From an uncultured Lachnobacterium sp. (lineage in GTDB: Bacteria; Bacillota; Clostridia; Lachnospirales; Lachnospiraceae): a stretch of 64,000 nt of DNA. Positions 43,493 to 52,218 of this stretch are shown here, in pieces; the first letter of the stretch is position 1; each line of letters begins with the position of its first letter. The notes under the pieces were generated by a model, which saw only the letters and a program-made list of their open reading frames with translations, searched no databases and was not told the origin of the DNA. Both the position numbers and the translations under genes were made by a program. The DNA is taken from assembly GCA_937889225.1 (NCBI GenBank), contig CALAST010000004.1, positions 27,239 to 91,238 on the forward strand, written 5' to 3'.

Positions 43493-44290
43493 TTATCTGC
43501 GATTATTTTTATCTGACAAGTCTCCGTAAATAGGCGTAGCCAGACCAAATCCACCTGAAACAGCTAAAATTTGTCCTGTAGTATATGCTGCGTCATCACT
43601 AGCAAAATAAACAACTGCTGCTCCAATTTCCTCTGGTAAACCTATTTTTTTCAGAGGAATGTGACGCAGAAACAGAGAACGAAAGTCTTCCGACAGATTT
43701 TTTTCAACTGCTTCCGTGGCGGTCATACCGGGTAAAACTGCGTTACAACGTATATTATTTGAAGCTTCATGGACTGCAATTAATTTCGTAAGGTAATTGA
43801 TTGCAGCTTTACTTGTGCCATAGGCAACCTGCGAGATATCAGGCACAATTCCGCCAATCGAGGAAATATTAATAATGCTTCCGCCACCGTTTGTTGCCAT
43901 ATATTTTGCAGCAGTTTGACTTGCCATAAAGACACTTCTTAAATTCAAGGTTACAATATCCAGATAGTCTAATATGTCCGTATGGGCGAAATCCAAATCT
44001 TTTTTCGGATTTGATGTGCCAAAGTTGTTTACGAGTACATCAAGATGTCCTTCTTTTTCTATCACTTCTTCTATCATGCTGATAAAAGTTTCAGGTTTAC
44101 TAGCATCATTATAAACATACTTCACATGATACCCCTCTAAATTTAATTTGTCTGCTTCTTTTTTTGCAGTTTCTAAGTTTCGTGCCGCCATATATACGAT
44201 GGCACCTTCTTTTGCACATGCCTTGACACAGGCAAGACCGATACCTCTGGTAGAGGCGGTTATCAGTATGGTTTTGTTTTCTAATCTCAT
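43493..44290 (-). CDS. Short-chain dehydrogenase/reductase, resembling hydroxysteroid dehydrogenases
   Basis: A 265-aa classical SDR. The cofactor motif is ITASTRGIGLA, NNFG at ~residue 89, catalytic Ser in NISSIGG and YxxxK in AYGTSKAA. The stretches GGIVPDISQVAYGTSKAAINYLT, NIRCNAVLPG and SGGFGLATP recall clostridial 7-alpha-hydroxysteroid dehydrogenases as I remember them, so a bile-acid dehydrogenase is a possible call; a 3-oxoacyl reductase or other SDR remains possible. AAGGAG precedes the ATG. It lies downstream of, and probably in one operon with, the MFS gene (41-bp gap), suggesting transport and oxidation of the same small molecule. Confidence 0.75.
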   Translation of the reverse strand: MRLENKTILITASTRGIGLACVKACAKEGAIVYMAARNLETAKKEADKLNLEGYHVKYVYNDASKPETFISMIEEVIEKEGHLDVLVNNFGTSNPKKDLDFAHTDILDYLDIVTLNLRSVFMASQTAAKYMATNGGGSIINISSIGGIVPDISQVAYGTSKAAINYLTKLIAVHEASNNIRCNAVLPGMTATEAVEKNLSEDFRSLFLRHIPLKKIGLPEEIGAAVVYFASDDAAYTTGQILAVSGGFGLATPIYGDLSDKNNRR

Positions 44291-44331
44291 AGTTAATCTC
44301 CTTATAAATTATAGTGTATTATAGTGTTTGG

Positions 44332-45744
44332 TTATTTTGCAGAATGAATTTTTGGCAGTAATTGGACAATTACGATGCCAACAGCAATACAGCATAACTC
44401 AATAAGTGCGAGCATATGAATGGAACTTACTGCGGCAGAGGATGCGGATATTTGTGGAGTGGAACTTGCTGTCAGACGTATAATCTGATTGGTAAACATA
44501 GGTACAAATACAGCAACGCCAAAAGGTGCGGCTAAGTCACGAAAAAGTCCATAAATACCGGTTCCGGAACCGGCACTATCAGATGGGATATCGGAAAGGA
44601 CTATTTTCATAAAAATGGCAGCATTTGCCCCAAGCCCAAAACCTAACATGCCAAGTGACAAAGCAAGTGTGAAAACAGAAGTGAGTGTAGAGAAAAAGAA
44701 CATAATCCCACATCCTACAGCTGTTACTATTAATGAGGCTGTTAAAATATGTTTTGGTTCAAAACGGTCAGCTAGCGGACCTAAGAGAATCGAACCAAGA
44801 GACATTCCAAGATACATAATAGAGATTGCATACCCGGAAATAACGGTATTATCGGGTTGTGTATAATTTACAAATACAATGACGCTGGTCATATTTGCCT
44901 GCATCAATCCTTGTGTTAAAAACAAAATAATAACAGGAAGAATAAAGGATTTTCGCATCATAAATTGTCCTGATAAAATAGGATTGGGTGCTTGTTTTTC
45001 CACTATAACAAGTCCAATAAGGGAAACAACTGCCAGAAAGAACACCAAAAGAAAGCGAAAAGATGACCAGCCAAAGTTTTGTCCAAAGGATGGAATACAT
45101 AATACAAAACTAAAAAAAGCAATGACAAAAACAGCACCACGGCTATCAAAGTTTTCTAATTTCTTTGGTGTAAACGTTGTTTTCGGGTGTGTAAAAAAAC
45201 AAAGTATGAAAAAAAGGAAGGAGATAAGTGAAGAAATCCACATCAAAATCCTCCAATTCCAAGCCTCAAGAATGAGCCCACCAAGACTTGGACCAAATAT
45301 AACAGCTCCGCTGGAAATTAACATATAAAGAGAAAACCCCTTTGCGATTTCCTGTGGTGGAAATTCGGTCACGATATATGACATAACGGTAGGGGCAATT
45401 GCCGCAGTACCAATTCCCACAATAAATCTTGCAATTAATAGAAAAAATAAAGAGGGTGCCATAGCACTCAATATGTTTCCAAGTGTAAATACAGCAATGC
45501 CAAGCAATAGTGTTGTTCGCCGTCCAAGTATATCGCCAAGCTTACCAAGAATCGGAGCACAGGCAGCGGTGGATATGGCTTGTGCAAGAGCTGTCCATGT
45601 CGTGTTGTTGTATGCCAGATTCATATCCTGTACGAAAGCAGGACCTAAAACTGTGCTAAGTCCGCCAACGATACCTACTAAAAAAGCTGCAAATGCATAT
45701 GGAAGAAAACCTTTCTTATAAGAAATGGATTGTGAATGATCCAT
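44332..45744 (-). CDS. MFS transporter, DHA2-like (470 aa)
   Basis: A 470-aa protein with about 14 hydrophobic segments, the DHA2 (EmrB/QacA-like) layout. Family motif A is GKLGDILGRRTTLLLGIAVFTLGN, and motif C-like GPSLGGLILEAWNWRILMWI is present. Drug or small-molecule/H+ antiport is expected. First gene of the two-gene minus-strand operon with the SDR. A diverged repeat copy (45757-45801) lies between it and ahpC. Confidence 0.85.
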   Translation of the reverse strand: MDHSQSISYKKGFLPYAFAAFLVGIVGGLSTVLGPAFVQDMNLAYNNTTWTALAQAISTAACAPILGKLGDILGRRTTLLLGIAVFTLGNILSAMAPSLFFLLIARFIVGIGTAAIAPTVMSYIVTEFPPQEIAKGFSLYMLISSGAVIFGPSLGGLILEAWNWRILMWISSLISFLFFILCFFTHPKTTFTPKKLENFDSRGAVFVIAFFSFVLCIPSFGQNFGWSSFRFLLVFFLAVVSLIGLVIVEKQAPNPILSGQFMMRKSFILPVIILFLTQGLMQANMTSVIVFVNYTQPDNTVISGYAISIMYLGMSLGSILLGPLADRFEPKHILTASLIVTAVGCGIMFFFSTLTSVFTLALSLGMLGFGLGANAAIFMKIVLSDIPSDSAGSGTGIYGLFRDLAAPFGVAVFVPMFTNQIIRLTASSTPQISASSAAVSSIHMLALIELCCIAVGIVIVQLLPKIHSAK

Positions 45745-45756
45745 AAATAAACCTCA

Positions 45757-45806
45757 CTTATAGCTAAAAATTTAAGTGTAAAGCAGATTGTAAATATCTG
45801 CTTAAC
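45757..45806 (+). repeat. Diverged copy of the intergenic palindromic repeat, upstream of ahpC
   Basis: Hairpin GCAGATTGTAAATATCTGC (45783-45801) with compensatory changes against GCGGAT/ATCCGC of other copies. It points towards ahpC, 110 bp downstream. Confidence 0.6.
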
Positions 45807-45911
45807 CAATATCAAGTATCTCCTTTTTGTATAAAAATATGTGTATTTTTCGATAGATAGGACAAACTACTTTTAGAGAAAAATCTCAATTTATAAAAAG
45901 GAGAAATGATT

Positions 45912-46475
45912 ATGTCAATGATTAACAAAGAAATCGCAGATTTTAAAACTTACGCATTCCATGAGAATGATTTTAAGATGGTATCCAAAGAGGATATTTT
46001 AGGAAAATGGAATGTATTCTTTTTTTATCCGGCAGACTTTACGTTTATATGTCCAACGGAATTGGAGGATTTAGCAGAAAAATATGAAAAGTTTAAGGAA
46101 ATCGGATGCGAAATTTATTCGGTATCTACAGATACGCATTTTGTGCATAAGGCATGGCATGATGCATCAGAGCGTATTAAAAAAATTAATTATCCGATGT
46201 TAGCAGACCCAACTCATTGCATCTCCAAAGATTTTGAGGTGTTGATTGAATCGGATGGTCTGGCTGAAAGAGGCACGTTTATTATTAATCCGGAAGGAAA
46301 AATTGTAGGATATGAGGTTACTGCCGGTAATGTTGGTCGTAATGCAGAAGAATTGCTTCGTAAAGTACAGGCATGTCAGTTTGTACACGCACATGGAGAT
46401 CAGGTATGCCCTGCGAATTGGAAACCGGGAGCAGAAACATTAAAACCAAGTCTGGATTTGGTAGGACAGTTATAA
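45912..46475 (+). CDS. ahpC: Alkyl hydroperoxide reductase subunit C (typical 2-Cys peroxiredoxin)
   Basis: I chose ATG 45912 since AGGAG lies 8 bases upstream. 187 residues. The peroxidatic Cys is in FYPADFTFICPTELEDL, the resolving Cys in HGDQVCPANWKPG. It reduces H2O2 and organic peroxides using the reductase encoded next. Its stop codon overlaps the start of the reductase (TAATG). Confidence 0.95.
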   Translation: MSMINKEIADFKTYAFHENDFKMVSKEDILGKWNVFFFYPADFTFICPTELEDLAEKYEKFKEIGCEIYSVSTDTHFVHKAWHDASERIKKINYPMLADPTHCISKDFEVLIESDGLAERGTFIINPEGKIVGYEVTAGNVGRNAEELLRKVQACQFVHAHGDQVCPANWKPGAETLKPSLDLVGQL

Positions 46476-48172
46476 TGGGTACGTCAAATTCTTATGATAT
46501 GGAAAAACTCTATGATGTGATTGTCATCGGTGGTGGTCCTGCAGGACTCACTGCCGCAATCTATCTTACAAGAGCAAAATATCGTGTATTAGTATTAGAA
46601 AGAGAACAGTTTGGTGGTCAGATTACGATTAGCCATGAGGTTGTCAATTATCCGGGTGTCGGTATCTGTAGTGGAAAAGAGCTGACAGATACGATGTATC
46701 GTCAGGCAGAATATTTTGGAACAGAGTTTTTAGAGGCAGAAGCGGTGAAATTAAGTATGGAAGGAGATGTAAAAACCGTTCATACAAACCGCGGAGATTA
46801 TTTGTGTCTTGGCGTTTTGTTAGCAACAGGAGCACATCCAAAAATGGTAGGATTTAAAGGTGAGGAAACATTCAAAGGACGGGGTGTGGCATATTGTGCG
46901 ACTTGTGATGGAGAATTTTTTACAGGGAAAGAAGTGTTTGTCATCGGTGGTGGGTTTGCAGCCGCAGAAGAAAGTATTTTTCTTACAAAGTTTGCGAAGC
47001 ATGTGACAATACTGATACGTGGAGAAGGTTTTTCGTGTGCCGAGTCAGTTGCAGACCAAGCAAAAAAGCATGAAAAAATAAGTGTTATTACCAATACTGT
47101 AGTAGAAGAAGTGGATGGGGATTATGCGTTGACGTATATCCGATACAAAAATCGCGTAACAGGAGAGGTTACAGAATATCGTGCTTCAGAGGGAGAAAAT
47201 TTTGGCGTTTTTGTATTTGCAGGGTATGCTCCGGAAACGGCGTTGGTAAAAGATATAGCGAAATTGGATGAAAAAGGGTATATCATTACAGATAAGTCGC
47301 AGAAAACGAGTGTAGATGGTCTTTATGCAGCAGGAGATATCTGTATAAAACCACTTCGACAGGTGGTTACAGCTACGAGTGATGGTGCATTAGCAGCTAC
47401 GGAATTGGAAAAATATGTGGCAGAAGTGCAGCGAAGAACCGGATTATATCCAAACGACCCGAAAATAAAAGAGAATGTGCTAAAGCCTGTTAGTGAAAAA
47501 CAGGAAAAGAAACAAAATGGCTTAAATAGTGAAAATCAAAATATCGGTATGGGAAGTGATTTATTTACAGCAGAAATGCGTGCACAGTTAGATACCGTGT
47601 TTGAAAGAATGGCAGAACCATTAGTATTGAAACTATATTTGGATAATCGTGCCGTTTCAAGGGAGTTGGAAGCATATGTGAGAACTCTGACGGAAATGAC
47701 AGATAAATTAACAATGGAGATTGTGCAGGAGCATGGACTAGAGTTTCCACCTTGTGTCAAACTATACCGAACTGACAATACCTATACAGGGCTTGCATTT
47801 CATGGTGTTCCGGGCGGTCATGAGTTTACATCGTTCGTTTTGGGACTCTATAATGCTGCTGGTCCAGGACAGCCGATGGATGAAACGATTCGAAAACGTA
47901 TTCAGAATATAAAAAAGAAAGTGGATATTAAGATTTTAGTAACCTTATCTTGCACGATGTGTCCGGATTTGGTGGTTGCTGCACAGCATATGGCAGCAGT
48001 AGGAGAAAATATTACGACAGAAATATATGATGTACATCATTTTGAAAGTCTAAGAAAGAAATATCAGGTTATGAGTGTTCCATGTATGATTCTTGATAAT
48101 GAAGATGTGCATTTTGGAAAGAAAAATATGCAGCAGGTATTGGAAATTGTAGAAAAATGGATAGATGGATAG
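46475..48172 (+). CDS. AhpF-type peroxiredoxin reductase with permuted domain order (565 aa)
   Basis: Start at ATG 46475, overlapping the ahpC stop by one base. Residues ~10-310 are a thioredoxin-reductase-like flavoprotein: FAD motif VIVIGGGPAGLTAA, redox CATC, NAD motif FVIGGGFAAAEE, and DGLYAAGDICIKPLRQVVTATSDGALAA. After a linker, residues ~370-565 are a tandem-thioredoxin-fold domain like the AhpF N-terminus, with active site CTMC. In enterobacterial AhpF that domain comes first; here it is last. It passes electrons from NAD(P)H via FAD and CTMC to AhpC. Confidence 0.9.
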   Translation: MGTSNSYDMEKLYDVIVIGGGPAGLTAAIYLTRAKYRVLVLEREQFGGQITISHEVVNYPGVGICSGKELTDTMYRQAEYFGTEFLEAEAVKLSMEGDVKTVHTNRGDYLCLGVLLATGAHPKMVGFKGEETFKGRGVAYCATCDGEFFTGKEVFVIGGGFAAAEESIFLTKFAKHVTILIRGEGFSCAESVADQAKKHEKISVITNTVVEEVDGDYALTYIRYKNRVTGEVTEYRASEGENFGVFVFAGYAPETALVKDIAKLDEKGYIITDKSQKTSVDGLYAAGDICIKPLRQVVTATSDGALAATELEKYVAEVQRRTGLYPNDPKIKENVLKPVSEKQEKKQNGLNSENQNIGMGSDLFTAEMRAQLDTVFERMAEPLVLKLYLDNRAVSRELEAYVRTLTEMTDKLTMEIVQEHGLEFPPCVKLYRTDNTYTGLAFHGVPGGHEFTSFVLGLYNAAGPGQPMDETIRKRIQNIKKKVDIKILVTLSCTMCPDLVVAAQHMAAVGENITTEIYDVHHFESLRKKYQVMSVPCMILDNEDVHFGKKNMQQVLEIVEKWIDG

Positions 48173-48203
48173 TAAGAAAGGATTGCTAGCTCATCAAAAA
48201 TAA

Positions 48204-48260
48204 GAATATTCCTACAGGAAATTTGAGTCATGTCAAAAGTTCTTGTAGGAATATTTTTTC
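48204..48260 (+). terminator. ahp operon terminator
   Basis: GAATATTCCTACA pairs with TGTAGGAATATT across a ~27-nt loop, followed by a T run. Confidence 0.75.
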
Positions 48261-48401
48261 TATAACTTTAAAAATAACTTATCTTCATTTTCTGCCAAAA
48301 TTCTTCCTACCCAAAATGATAGTATAGAAACGTAGAACGAGCAAGTGAGAGATTGTTTGTTCTTAGCTGATAAGTTGCAAAAAAGAAAGAAGTTGTAAAA
48401 G

Positions 48402-49241
48402 TTGAATCATACCTACATATTTTATGCAGATGTATATTTGTTTCAGAACTTTCTAATCAAAAGTTCTGCTTTATATTTAACACTATGGTATCAAAAATTT
48501 TTGCCCAAAGGAATTATGCCTAGAATATTTTTTGCCGCATTAGCAGGAAGTGCGATAGAAATTGCAGGTTTGTTAAGTGGTGCCGGCTACAATTGGTTTA
48601 TAGCGATTGTGCATTTGGTGGAAGTTCCGGGAATGATGATGTTTTTGATGGGAAAGGAGAAAAAGTATCTGGTGAAGGCAATTATCACCGGTTACTTTTT
48701 TATTTTGTTGATAAATGGCATACAGGAGGCATTTTGGAATGTGTTTGGCGAAAATGGAAGTTTTAGTTTCTTCCTTATTATAAGCTGTGGCTTATCGGTA
48801 GTAGTGGTAAGAAATCTATATTTTCATATAAAAATAGAAAACTATATATTTCATGTAGAATTGCAAAATGAGGAAAAATGTTGCCAAATCAGAGGTTTTT
48901 ATGATACAGGAAATCGATTGAAAGAACCATATGGACAAAAAGGTGTACATATTTTATCGGAGGATATTTGTGAGAAAATGATGTCAGAGAAAACATCAAA
49001 AATGTTGGTTCCCTATCATGCACTAGGAAATACGCAAGGGATATTGGAGGTTTTTTATATGAAAAATATGAAAATAACAAAGGGAAAGCAAGTGTTTGAA
49101 ATCATGGATGCAGCCATTGGAATAGGAGAGAAACGATTATTTGAAGGAAAAGGATATGAAATGATATTAAATGAAGGTGCATTTCAAAAAGCAGATGTGA
49201 AAAGTGAGGGAATGGAACTTAAACATCGAGATACAGGATGA
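48402..49241 (+). CDS. spoIIGA: Sporulation sigma-E factor processing peptidase SpoIIGA
   Basis: A 279-aa protein beginning at TTG 48402 (start uncertain; GAAAGAAG upstream). The N-terminal half has about five membrane segments starting FYADVYLFQNFLIKSSALYLTL; the C-terminal half carries the aspartic-protease-like GFYDTGNRLKEPYG, whose Asp is catalytic. It sits in the septal membrane and cleaves pro-sigma-E once a forespore signal (SpoIIR) arrives. It is directly upstream of sigE, the universal arrangement in endospore formers. Confidence 0.93.
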   Translation: MNHTYIFYADVYLFQNFLIKSSALYLTLWYQKFLPKGIMPRIFFAALAGSAIEIAGLLSGAGYNWFIAIVHLVEVPGMMMFLMGKEKKYLVKAIITGYFFILLINGIQEAFWNVFGENGSFSFFLIISCGLSVVVVRNLYFHIKIENYIFHVELQNEEKCCQIRGFYDTGNRLKEPYGQKGVHILSEDICEKMMSEKTSKMLVPYHALGNTQGILEVFYMKNMKITKGKQVFEIMDAAIGIGEKRLFEGKGYEMILNEGAFQKADVKSEGMELKHRDTG

Positions 49242-49258
49242 ATAGCAGAGGAAATGGT

Positions 49259-49312
49259 TAGGAGTATTGTTTATGAGAAAGCAGCGAGGTAGATGATAGA
49301 TGTCTGCTTGAT
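49259..49312 (+). repeat. Diverged copy of the intergenic palindromic repeat, upstream of sigE
   Basis: TTTATGAGAAAGCAGCGA followed by hairpin GTAGATGATAGATGTCTGC (49289-49307; one G-U pair) and TTGATG, between spoIIGA and sigE. Confidence 0.5.
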
Positions 49313-49403
49313 GTACATAAGAAGTGAAATCAAGATGAATGCCAAATTAGGTTGAGAATTCTTGTTTTGTATTTATAGAAAAAGTAGAACAGGGGAAAGA
49401 AAT

Positions 49404-50171
49404 ATGAAGCCGAATATATTAGAAAAAACAGAACAAAAGATAAGTACAATCAAGGATTATTTATTAGAACACTTTTTTGAGTGGAAAAGAAGATGTTTTC
49501 CTCCTCAGGAAAATGATGTATTTTACATAGGTGGTTCGGATGTGCTTCCGCCACCACTAAAACCGGAAGAAGAACGGCAATGCATTGAGGCATTAAGTGG
49601 GGAAGATTGCGAGGAGGCAAGAAAAAAACTGATTTCCCACAATTTGCGTTTGGTGGTCTATTTAGCAAGAAAATTTGAGAATACGGGAGTAGGCGTAGAA
49701 GACCTTATTTCGATTGGCACAATTGGTTTGATAAAAGGGATTCATACATTTAATTCTGAAAAAAATATAAAGCTAGCAACGTATGCTTCCCGTTGCATTG
49801 AAAATGAGATATTGATGCATCTTCGAAAAACGAATAAGTTAAAATTAGAAGTTTCATTTGATGAGCCATTGAATGTAGATTGGGATGGAAATGAATTGCT
49901 TTTATCAGATATATTGGGAACAGAAGAAGATGTCATTTATAAAGATTTAGAGACAGAAGTGGAAATAGGACTCCTTCGTAAAGCAATGGAGAAGTTGAAT
50001 AAGAGGGAGAGGAGAATTATAGAGCTTCGTTATGGATATAATCGTAACAATGATAAAGAAATGACGCAGAAAGAGGTTGCCGATTTGCTTGGAATTTCGC
50101 AGTCATATATATCCAGATTGGAAAAAAAGATTATGTTGCGGTTAAGAAGAGAAATACAGAAAGTGGAGTGA
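49404..50171 (+). CDS. sigE: RNA polymerase sporulation sigma factor SigE (pro-form)
   Basis: I chose ATG 49404 after AGGGGAAAG. 255 residues. An N-terminal pro-sequence of about 25-30 residues precedes [13 protein letters not shown]. Region 2: [63 protein letters not shown]. Region 4 with [27 protein letters not shown]. It directs the early mother-cell programme. In Bacillus its regulon includes cotJABC, spoVD and the skin recombinase spoIVCA, making it the expected trigger for both interrupted genes in this window. Confidence 0.95.
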   Translation: MKPNILEKTEQKISTIKDYLLEHFFEWKRRCFPPQENDVFYIGGSDVLPPPLKPEEERQCIEALSGEDCEEARKKLISHNLRLVVYLARKFENTGVGVEDLISIGTIGLIKGIHTFNSEKNIKLATYASRCIENEILMHLRKTNKLKLEVSFDEPLNVDWDGNELLLSDILGTEEDVIYKDLETEVEIGLLRKAMEKLNKRERRIIELRYGYNRNNDKEMTQKEVADLLGISQSYISRLEKKIMLRLRREIQKVE

Positions 50172-50252
50172 GTTGAATAGTAAGAAAATTTACAAAAAAT
50201 ATGAAAATAGTGAGAAAAATAAGAGAGAATGTGATATAATAAATATATAAAT

Positions 50253-50298
50253 AACGGTTATGAGCAAGTTGCAAAACGGATTGCGATATCCGCTTGAA
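50253..50298 (+). repeat. Intergenic palindromic repeat, upstream of the beta-CASP nuclease
   Basis: AACGGTTATGAGCAAGTTGC followed by hairpin ACGGATTGCGATATCCGC (50276-50293). It lies 12 bp after a perfect TATAAT at 50235-50240, so it would be at the 5' end of that transcript. Confidence 0.7.
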
Positions 50299-50415
50299 TA
50301 GAATCAAATATGATGTAGTTTAAGAGGAATAAAATATCCTTCACTTTAAGTTTACATAGCATGAAGTAGAGGCAGAAGACTACATTTAAATATAATTTAG
50401 AATGGAGATGAGTGT

Positions 50416-52014
50416 ATGATTATTGAATTCCTAGGGGCTGCGAGAGAGGTAACCGGAAGTTGTCATTATGTTGCTTTTGGAGAAAAGCATTTTCTTGTAG
50501 ACTGTGGTATGGAACAAGGACCGGATTTGTACGAAAATCAGGAAATTCCGGTAAACCCATCCACAATCGATTACGTATTTATTACACATGCCCATATCGA
50601 CCATTCAGGTTTATTGCCGCTTTTATATAAGAATGGCTTTAGGGGACAGATTTTTGCAACAAAGGCTACTTGTGAATTATGTGATATTATGCTTCGCGAT
50701 TCTGCACATATTCAGGAATTTGAAGCAGAATGGAAAAACCGAAAAGCAAGACGAGCCGGTAGAGAAGAAGTATTGCCGCTTTATGATATGAATGATGCAA
50801 TGGGCGTATTGGAACATTTTGTTTCCTGTGATTATCGTAGCAAAGTTGAAGTGGCAGAAGATATTTCCATTCGATTTGTGGATGCAGGGCATTTACTTGG
50901 TTCTTCTTCCATTGAAATTTGGATTCGGGAAGATAATGTAGAGAAAAAGTTGGTATTTTCCGGTGATATTGGTATTGAAAACAAACCGCTTATCCGTTGT
51001 CCGGAATATATCAGAGAAGCAGATTATGTTATTATGGAATCTACATATGGTACAAGAGCCCATGAAGCACCACCGGATTATGCAGTAGAATTGGCAAGTG
51101 TAATTAAGGATACATTTATCCGAGGCGGTAATTTAGTCATTCCGGCATTCTCTGTAGGACGAACGCAGGAAATGTTGTATTTTATTCGAAGAATTAAAAC
51201 GGAAGAACTTTTGCCGGAATATCCGGATTTTGAAGTTTATGTAGATAGCCCGCTTTCCGTAGAAGCTACCAATGTTTTCAATATGAATGTAGCAGAGTGC
51301 TTTGACGAAGAAGCGATGAATTTAGTAAGTCAGGGAATTAACCCGATTCGTTTCCCGGGACTGCGAGTTTCCGTTTCTAGTGAAGATTCTAAAATGATTA
51401 ACTTTAACCCACATCCGAAGGTTATTATTTCTGCTTCAGGCATGTGTGAAGCAGGTCGTATTCGTCATCATTTGAAACACAATTTGTGGAGAAGTGATTC
51501 TACAATTCTCTTTGTAGGTTATCAGGTTCCGGGAACGCTTGGAAATATGCTTTTGAATGGAACGGATAAAGTAAAGCTGTTTGGCGAAGAAGTAGAAGTT
51601 CGTGCAAAAATCGTAAATCTTCCGGGTATTAGTGGTCATGCTGACTTGCCACATTTGTTAGAGTGGATTAAGGCATTTGGCAATACGCCAAAACGTGTGT
51701 TTATTGTGCATGGTGAAGAACAATCTGCTGTTTCGTTTGCAGAAAGAGTAACAAGAGAAACAGGATTGGATGCGATTGCACCATATTCCGGAGATACTTA
51801 TGATTTGGAAGCAAATCTTTGCATTCGGTATGGAAGCCGTAAACTGGCAGAAAAACGCAAAACGAAGAAATCTTCCAATACAGTATTTGATAGACTTATG
51901 GCTGTTGGAGCAAGACTTATTGCAGTTATTAAGAAGAGTGAGGGTATGGCAAATAAGGATTTGGCAAAATTTGCAGACCAGATTAATTCATTGTGTGATA
52001 AGTGGGACAGATAG
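50416..52014 (+). CDS. Metallo-beta-lactamase/beta-CASP RNase-type protein (532 aa)
   Basis: A 532-aa protein with metal-binding motifs THAHIDHSGLLP, DAGHLLGSSS and SGDIG, then the beta-CASP motifs (VIMESTYGTRAHE, VIPAFSVGRTQEMLY, SASGMCEAGRIRHHLKHNL, GISGHADLPHLLEWI, FIVHGEEQS). It ends with the RMM domain and a short basic tail. It belongs to the YSH1/CPSF-73-like group in bacteria, expected to cut RNA. GGAG is at -12. It follows sigE but has a repeat and its own promoter between. Confidence 0.88.
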   Translation: MIIEFLGAAREVTGSCHYVAFGEKHFLVDCGMEQGPDLYENQEIPVNPSTIDYVFITHAHIDHSGLLPLLYKNGFRGQIFATKATCELCDIMLRDSAHIQEFEAEWKNRKARRAGREEVLPLYDMNDAMGVLEHFVSCDYRSKVEVAEDISIRFVDAGHLLGSSSIEIWIREDNVEKKLVFSGDIGIENKPLIRCPEYIREADYVIMESTYGTRAHEAPPDYAVELASVIKDTFIRGGNLVIPAFSVGRTQEMLYFIRRIKTEELLPEYPDFEVYVDSPLSVEATNVFNMNVAECFDEEAMNLVSQGINPIRFPGLRVSVSSEDSKMINFNPHPKVIISASGMCEAGRIRHHLKHNLWRSDSTILFVGYQVPGTLGNMLLNGTDKVKLFGEEVEVRAKIVNLPGISGHADLPHLLEWIKAFGNTPKRVFIVHGEEQSAVSFAERVTRETGLDAIAPYSGDTYDLEANLCIRYGSRKLAEKRKTKKSSNTVFDRLMAVGARLIAVIKKSEGMANKDLAKFADQINSLCDKWDR

Positions 52015-52017
52015 TTT

Positions 52018-52183
52018 AACCGAATCAAGAAAGTCCCCCATTTCAAATGTATGAAGCATTAAGTGGTGGGTAAGGGGACATTCTTGTGTCAGGTGGAGCT
52101 ATCAAGCTCCATCTGACAAGCTACGGTAGTAGCTATTCGGTTATGAGCAAGTAGCGAAAGCGGATTGCGAATATCCGCTTTAC
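52018..52183 (+). repeat. Long composite repeat, upstream of the HAD gene
   Basis: A full palindromic-repeat copy with a ~90-bp block inserted after AACCGAATCAAG. The inserted block contains AAAGTCCCCC...AAGGGG (near-identical to 20911-20960) and a hairpin GTCAGGTGGAGCT/AGCTCCATCTGAC. The remainder, GCTACGGTAGTAGCTATTCG onward with hairpin GCGGATTGCGAATATCCGC (52160-52178), matches the other copies. Confidence 0.75.
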
Positions 52184-52218
52184 ATAAATCAAGAAAGTGA
52201 AAGGAAACATTGATTACG

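Noticed and set aside
48402..50171. spoIIGA or sigE as further interrupted genes
   Set aside because: Both are full length with all expected motifs.
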